Shown here one piece after another: positions 60,198 to 64,000 of a stretch of DNA of 64,000 nucleotides (the stretch's first letter is position 1; each line of letters starts with the position of its first letter). A program made the translations under genes and the position numbers. Origin of the DNA: Butyricimonas muris. GTDB lineage: Bacteria; Bacteroidota; Bacteroidia; Bacteroidales; Marinifilaceae. The stretch lies in contig NZ_JBKEIT010000003.1 of the NCBI RefSeq assembly GCF_046365375.1, positions 372,001 through 436,000 of the forward strand, in the 5' to 3' direction. Below the pieces are notes generated by a model, which made no database searches, was not told where the DNA came from, and worked only from the letters and a program-made list of their open reading frames with translations.

Positions 60198-60821
60198 ATG
60201 GCTCGTTATCAGTCAAAAGGATTCAATCGTTTCTCGGGACGGGTGGGGAACGTTATTTATTACAAGATGAGAGGGGAGTTTTACGCGAGAGCCTCCCCGG
60301 CGGAAGTAAAAGATTGTCGTTCGGAATTGCAATTATACTACCGGGAAAGAATGAGGGGAACTGCTACCTTTTACGGGGTTGTCCGGCAGACATTGCTGGC
60401 TCTCGTGTGGCAGGCAGTGGGGCAGAGAAAGAACCGATCGGCGTATAATCTTTTCGTGCAGGCAAATATCCGGGCGTTTAACGGGACTGCATTGTTGTAT
60501 GATTTGGTGCGTTTCAGCTCGGGGAGTTTGGGTTTACCCTATGATTTACAAGCGTACCGGGAGGGGGATAAAGTTCGGTTGACGTGGAGGAATGAAAAGA
60601 TATTGAGCGATGAGCGGCTGGCGGACGAATTGTGGTGCGTGGTGATGACAGAGGACAAGAATTTCCGGATTATCGGACCGGGAGAAACCGGGGCAATTCG
60701 AGGGGATGAACTTGTGGAGATAGAGCTCACGAACGAGGAGAGAGGGAAGGTACATTTTTATTGTTTCTTCGGGTCGGCAGAGCGAGATGATTTCTCGGAG
60801 AATTTACATTTCGTGTTATGA
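60198..60821 (+). CDS. DUF6266 family protein
   Basis: A 207-residue soluble protein. The N terminus (FNRFSGRVGNVIYYKMRGEF) and the segment QRKNRSAYNLFVQANIRAF fit DUF6266. The C-terminal half is beta-rich with PYDLQAYREGDKVRLTWRNE, reading like a fibronectin III-type fold. A strong AAGGAGG lies before the start, unusual for this phylum. Function unknown; the gene travels with the amidase and a divergent paralogue. Confidence 0.75.
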   Translation: MARYQSKGFNRFSGRVGNVIYYKMRGEFYARASPAEVKDCRSELQLYYRERMRGTATFYGVVRQTLLALVWQAVGQRKNRSAYNLFVQANIRAFNGTALLYDLVRFSSGSLGLPYDLQAYREGDKVRLTWRNEKILSDERLADELWCVVMTEDKNFRIIGPGETGAIRGDELVEIELTNEERGKVHFYCFFGSAERDDFSENLHFVL

Positions 60822-60850
60822 ATATATGTTTTATTTTAAAATTTGAGATT

Positions 60851-61489
60851 ATGGCATTATTTAAATCATTTTTGTTGGGAGACGTGAGAAAATCAGTGGC
60901 TAACGTGACGATGTACGCCGGTGCGAACGGGTACAGTATCGCGCGAGGCAAGAGAAACACGGTGCGCAACCCGCGGACGCCCGCTCAATTGACGCAACGG
61001 GCGAAGTTGAAGGCACTGGAGGAGGCTTCCCGGTATTTTGCCCCGGCGGCAGCTCTCGGTTTCCCGGGACGTAAGGGAGGTAACACGTTCTATAACGCGT
61101 TCGTGTCATCGAACATGGCGGCGGTGACGGTGGACGAGAATTACGAGCCCACGATTGATTTCGAAAAACTCAAGTGTGCCGCCGGTTCTTTGCAAAACGG
61201 TAAAGTGACTATCACGGTGGACGAGGAGAACGGCAAGGTGATGGTTTCACAGGAGGCTCAAACTCGGTGGAACACGGTAGCTAACCCGACGGACGTGTTG
61301 CACGTGGTGGTTTACGAGAAGACCAAAAAGGAGATGATCGTGGAAGCTTGCCGGAACCGTAAGGAAGCGGGTTCAACATCGATCGCGATGGACGAGGGAT
61401 GGAGTAAAGAGAATCTCGTGTTTTACGCTTTCATGTTGTCGAAGGACAAGCGGAAGGCGTCGGATAGCATGGTGATTCGACCGGAATAG
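60851..61489 (+). CDS. DUF6266 family protein (divergent paralogue)
   Basis: A 212-residue protein with the family N terminus (LLGDVRKSVANVTMYAGANG, RNPRTPAQLTQRAKLKALEE) and NTFYNAFVSSNMAAV, matching the plan of its upstream neighbour at low identity. The C-terminal half has KVTITVDEENGKVMVSQE and ends SDSMVIRPE. The frame opens at 60818, overlapping the previous stop, but MALFKSFLLG at 60851 is preferred. Last gene of the holin operon. Confidence 0.75.
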   Translation: MALFKSFLLGDVRKSVANVTMYAGANGYSIARGKRNTVRNPRTPAQLTQRAKLKALEEASRYFAPAAALGFPGRKGGNTFYNAFVSSNMAAVTVDENYEPTIDFEKLKCAAGSLQNGKVTITVDEENGKVMVSQEAQTRWNTVANPTDVLHVVVYEKTKKEMIVEACRNRKEAGSTSIAMDEGWSKENLVFYAFMLSKDKRKASDSMVIRPE

Positions 61490-61495
61490 AGTTTT

Positions 61496-61523
61496 TTCCC
61501 GCGAGTCGAGAGGCTCGCGGGAA
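61496..61523 (+). terminator. Terminator of the holin operon
   Basis: TTCCCGCGAG (61496-61505) pairs perfectly with CTCGCGGGAA (61514-61523), 7 bases after the stop. A T-run precedes rather than follows it. Confidence 0.7.
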
Positions 61524-61586
61524 TTTACGATTTATGATTCCGGGATTCTAAGATTTTGATATTTCGTTATTTTTCAGTGCATTTTG

Positions 61587-61618
61587 TTTGTCGGGGTTAA
61601 TATTTATTTGTACTTTTG
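61587..61618 (+). promoter_or_regulatory. rpsA promoter
   Basis: TTTG (61587-61590) and TACTTTTG (61611-61618) are 20 bases apart, 56 bases before the rpsA start. Confidence 0.75.
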
Positions 61619-61674
61619 TGCCCGTATTAGAAAAATATAATGTCTAATTTATTAGAGGACAAGCATTTATTATT

Positions 61675-63540
61675 ATGACAGAAGAACAAAAAGAAATGCA
61701 AGTGGAACTTGCACAAGAAGAAACCAAGAAAGCTGCTCCGGTAGCAACAACAAGTGCCGAGGCTGATGACAATTTTGATTGGGAAGCCTATGCAAATGAT
61801 GATGTAATCCCCGCATCTGAAAAAGAAGAATTAGTAAACAGGTATGCTGAAACTCTTTCATCAGTAGTTGAGAAAGAAGTTGTTGAAGGTACTGTTATCT
61901 CGATGAACAAGAGAGAAGTCGTTGTAAACATCGGTTACAAGTCAGACGGTATCATTTCATTGAATGAATTCCGTTACGATCCGGAATTGAAAGTGGGAGA
62001 TAAAGTAGAAGTTTACGTTGAGACTCAAGAAGACAAAAAAGGTCAGTTGACTCTTTCTCACAAGAAAGCAAGAGCTTTACGTAGCTGGGATCGTGTTAAT
62101 GCTGCGTTGGAAAACGACGAGATTATCAAAGGATTTGTTAAATGTCGCACGAAGGGCGGTATGATCGTTGACGTATTCGGTATCGAGGCATTCTTACCGG
62201 GTTCTCAGATCGATGTTAAGCCGATTCGTGACTATGATATTTATGTTGGGAAGACGATGGAATTCAAGGTGGTTAAAATCAACCAAGAGTTCAAGAACGT
62301 TGTTGTATCTCACAAGGCTCTTATCGAGGCAGAGTTGGAACAGCAGAAGAAAGACATCATCTCCAAACTTGAAAAAGGACAGGTACTTGAAGGTACCGTT
62401 AAGAATATCACTTCTTACGGGGTATTCATCGATTTGGGTGGCGTAGACGGATTGATCCACATTACCGACCTTTCTTGGGGCCGCGTAAATCACCCGAACG
62501 AGATCGTGGAATTAGACCAGAAGTTGAATGTTGTTATTCTTGACTTCGATGACGAGAAGAAACGTATCGCTCTTGGTTTGAAACAATTGACTCCGCACCC
62601 GTGGGATGCTTTGAGCGCAGACTTGAAGGTAGGTGACCGCGTGAAAGGTAAAGTAGTTGTTATGGCTGATTACGGTGCTTTCGTTGAGATTGCCCCGGGC
62701 GTTGAAGGTTTAATTCACGTTTCAGAGATGTCATGGTCACAACATTTGCGTTCCGCTCAAGATTTCATGAAAGTAGGAGATGAGGTAGAGGCTGTAGTTC
62801 TTACTTTGGATCGTGACGAGAGAAAGATGTCTTTGGGTATCAAGCAATTGAAAAACGACCCGTGGCAAAATATCGAAGAGAAGTATGCTGTTGGTACGAA
62901 ACATAAAGCTATCGTGCGTAACTTCACGAACTTCGGAGTATTCGTTGAGATCGAGGAAGGTGTTGACGGTTTGATCCACATCTCTGATTTGTCTTGGACG
63001 AAGAAAGTGAAACACCCGGCCGAGTTTACCCAGATTGGAGCCGATATTGATGTAGTTGTTCTTGAAATTGACAAGGATAACAGAAGATTGAGCTTAGGTC
63101 ACAAGCAATTGGAAGAGAATCCTTGGGATGTATTCGAAACCATCTTCACGGTTGATTCTATCCACGAAGGTACGATTACCGAAATCTTCGATAAGGGTGC
63201 CGTTATCGCATTGCCTTACGGCGTAGAAGGATTCGCAACTCCTCGCCACTTGGTAAAAGAAGACGGTTCTCAGGCTAAGGTTGACGAGAAATTGCCGTTC
63301 AAGGTGATCGAATTCAACAAGGGTGCCAAGAGAATCATTCTTTCTCACTCTCGTATTTTCGAAGACGAGCAGAAAGCTACCGATAACGCGAAGAAGAAAG
63401 ATGAGGCTAGCGCAACTAAAAAAGCAGTGAAGAAAGTGAAAGAGAAACTGGAGAAAACCACTTTGGGTGACATCACCGAGTTGGCTGCTTTGAAAGACCA
63501 AATGGAAGCTAGAGAAGAAGAAGAAAAGAATAATAACTAG
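61675..63540 (+). CDS. rpsA: 30S ribosomal protein bS1
   Basis: A 621-residue protein with an acidic N-terminal extension of about 60 residues and six S1-type OB-fold repeats, for example VVEGTVISMNKREVVVNIG, VLEGTVKNITSYGVFIDLGG, RVKGKVVVMADYGAFVEIAP and HKAIVRNFTNFGVFVEIEEG. A lysine/glutamate-rich tail follows. It recruits mRNA to the 30S subunit, which matters in a phylum that rarely uses Shine-Dalgarno pairing. The next gene starts at its last stop base. Confidence 0.97.
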   Translation: MTEEQKEMQVELAQEETKKAAPVATTSAEADDNFDWEAYANDDVIPASEKEELVNRYAETLSSVVEKEVVEGTVISMNKREVVVNIGYKSDGIISLNEFRYDPELKVGDKVEVYVETQEDKKGQLTLSHKKARALRSWDRVNAALENDEIIKGFVKCRTKGGMIVDVFGIEAFLPGSQIDVKPIRDYDIYVGKTMEFKVVKINQEFKNVVVSHKALIEAELEQQKKDIISKLEKGQVLEGTVKNITSYGVFIDLGGVDGLIHITDLSWGRVNHPNEIVELDQKLNVVILDFDDEKKRIALGLKQLTPHPWDALSADLKVGDRVKGKVVVMADYGAFVEIAPGVEGLIHVSEMSWSQHLRSAQDFMKVGDEVEAVVLTLDRDERKMSLGIKQLKNDPWQNIEEKYAVGTKHKAIVRNFTNFGVFVEIEEGVDGLIHISDLSWTKKVKHPAEFTQIGADIDVVVLEIDKDNRRLSLGHKQLEENPWDVFETIFTVDSIHEGTITEIFDKGAVIALPYGVEGFATPRHLVKEDGSQAKVDEKLPFKVIEFNKGAKRIILSHSRIFEDEQKATDNAKKKDEASATKKAVKKVKEKLEKTTLGDITELAALKDQMEAREEEEKNNN

Positions 63541-64000
63541 TGAAGTTTGAGCTAACTATATTAGGGTGCGGTTCTGCTGTACCCACGCTTCAACGAAATG
63601 CTGCCGCTCAAGTGCTTAATGTACTTGAGCGGTACTTTCTTATTGACTGCGGGGAGGGAACCCAGCAGCAATTGCGGCGTTTCAAGGTGCCGTATAACAA
63701 GATCAATCATATTTTTATTTCCCATTTGCACGGGGATCATTTTTTCGGTTTGATCGGTTTGTTGTCCAGTCTTTCTTTGCAGGACAGGAAAGCCGAATTG
63801 CACGTTTACTCGGACAAGCGTTTGCAAGAGATTATCGAGTTTCAGTTGAAAGTGATGAATACCCGTTTGAATTTTCCCTTGATTTTTCATCATTTGGAAC
63901 GGGAACCCGCTTTGATTTATGAAGACAAAGCGTTGACCGTGCGTACTTTTCCTTTGAAACATCGTTATGATGCTCCCGTGACAGGTTTTTTATTTACCGA
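63540..64000 (+). CDS. rnz: Ribonuclease Z, N-terminal part (runs off the window)
   Basis: The frame starts at GTG 63540, sharing one base with the rpsA stop, and is open to the window edge (about 153 residues). It reads VKFELTILGCGSAVPT, then YFLIDCGEGTQQQL and the metal motif ISHLHGDHFFGLIGLL (HxHxDH), diagnostic of tRNase Z, which trims the 3' ends of tRNA precursors. The coupling to rpsA suggests cotranscription. Confidence 0.92.
   Translation, partial: MKFELTILGCGSAVPTLQRNAAAQVLNVLERYFLIDCGEGTQQQLRRFKVPYNKINHIFISHLHGDHFFGLIGLLSSLSLQDRKAELHVYSDKRLQEIIEFQLKVMNTRLNFPLIFHHLEREPALIYEDKALTVRTFPLKHRYDAPVTGFLFT

Noticed and set aside
59181..61489. A complete prophage or tailocin
   Set aside because: Only holin, amidase and DUF6266 genes are present; rpsA follows directly and LytTR precedes, with no structural phage genes.

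Overview
The window looks like a chromosomal segment of a Bacteroidales gut bacterium, most likely Odoribacteraceae (Butyricimonas or Odoribacter type; this is inference, no 16S is present). The grounds are TAnnTTTG -7 boxes with TTTG/TTG about 19-21 bases upstream in front of many genes, SusC/SusD, BACON and Omp28 proteins, glycine-lipid acyltransferases, a PorV-family protein and a type IX sorting domain. No rRNA, tRNA or CRISPR array was found.

Region 1 (1-26.7 kb) is mostly core genome: a bactofilin fragment, rex, the thrS-infC-rpmI-rplT translation operon (infC probably starts at AUU), dapB-lepB, a PIN-PhoH ATPase, a LysE-type exporter, the glsA-glsB pair, a TPR lipoprotein, serS-DUF4286-ruvC, rplU-rpmA, a small secreted protein with an I-set-like immunoglobulin domain, a 1114-residue ABC-permease/M1-peptidase-like/golvesin-like fusion without a zinc motif, a PlsC acyltransferase, an omega-amidase, a DPP4-type peptidase, a broken PD-(D/E)XK transposase relative, a GNAT enzyme, a TonB-C protein and trmD.

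Region 2 (26.8-33.3 kb) is an accessory island: tyrosine recombinase, a tripartite HipB-HipS-HipT toxin-antitoxin system with three operator-like repeats, an AAA ATPase plus RloB pair of probable anti-phage function, and an IS66 orfA remnant.

Region 3 (33.4-58.4 kb) starts with two 37-base inverted repeats, one mismatch apart, flanking about 460 AT-rich bases. Downstream lies a tightly packed same-strand block: SusC, SusD, a lipoprotein, four LRR lipoproteins (three with BACON domains), a BACON-only lipoprotein, a DUF1573 lipoprotein, a TlpA thioredoxin, a DUF6029-like barrel protein and two Omp28 lipoproteins. After a repeat element come a PorV paralogue and a subtilase with a type IX sorting domain, then two AT-rich lipoproteins. 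My reading is a surface system for binding and breaking down protein and importing peptides, possibly phase variable.

Region 4 (58.6-61.5 kb) holds a stand-alone LytTR regulator followed by a 3TM holin-like protein, an amidase_2 endolysin and two DUF6266-type proteins. A LytTR-like direct repeat overlaps the -33 element of the holin promoter. This compact regulated lysis-like cassette, without other phage genes, is one of the two best candidates for an undescribed system. The window ends with rpsA and the start of a ribonuclease Z gene.
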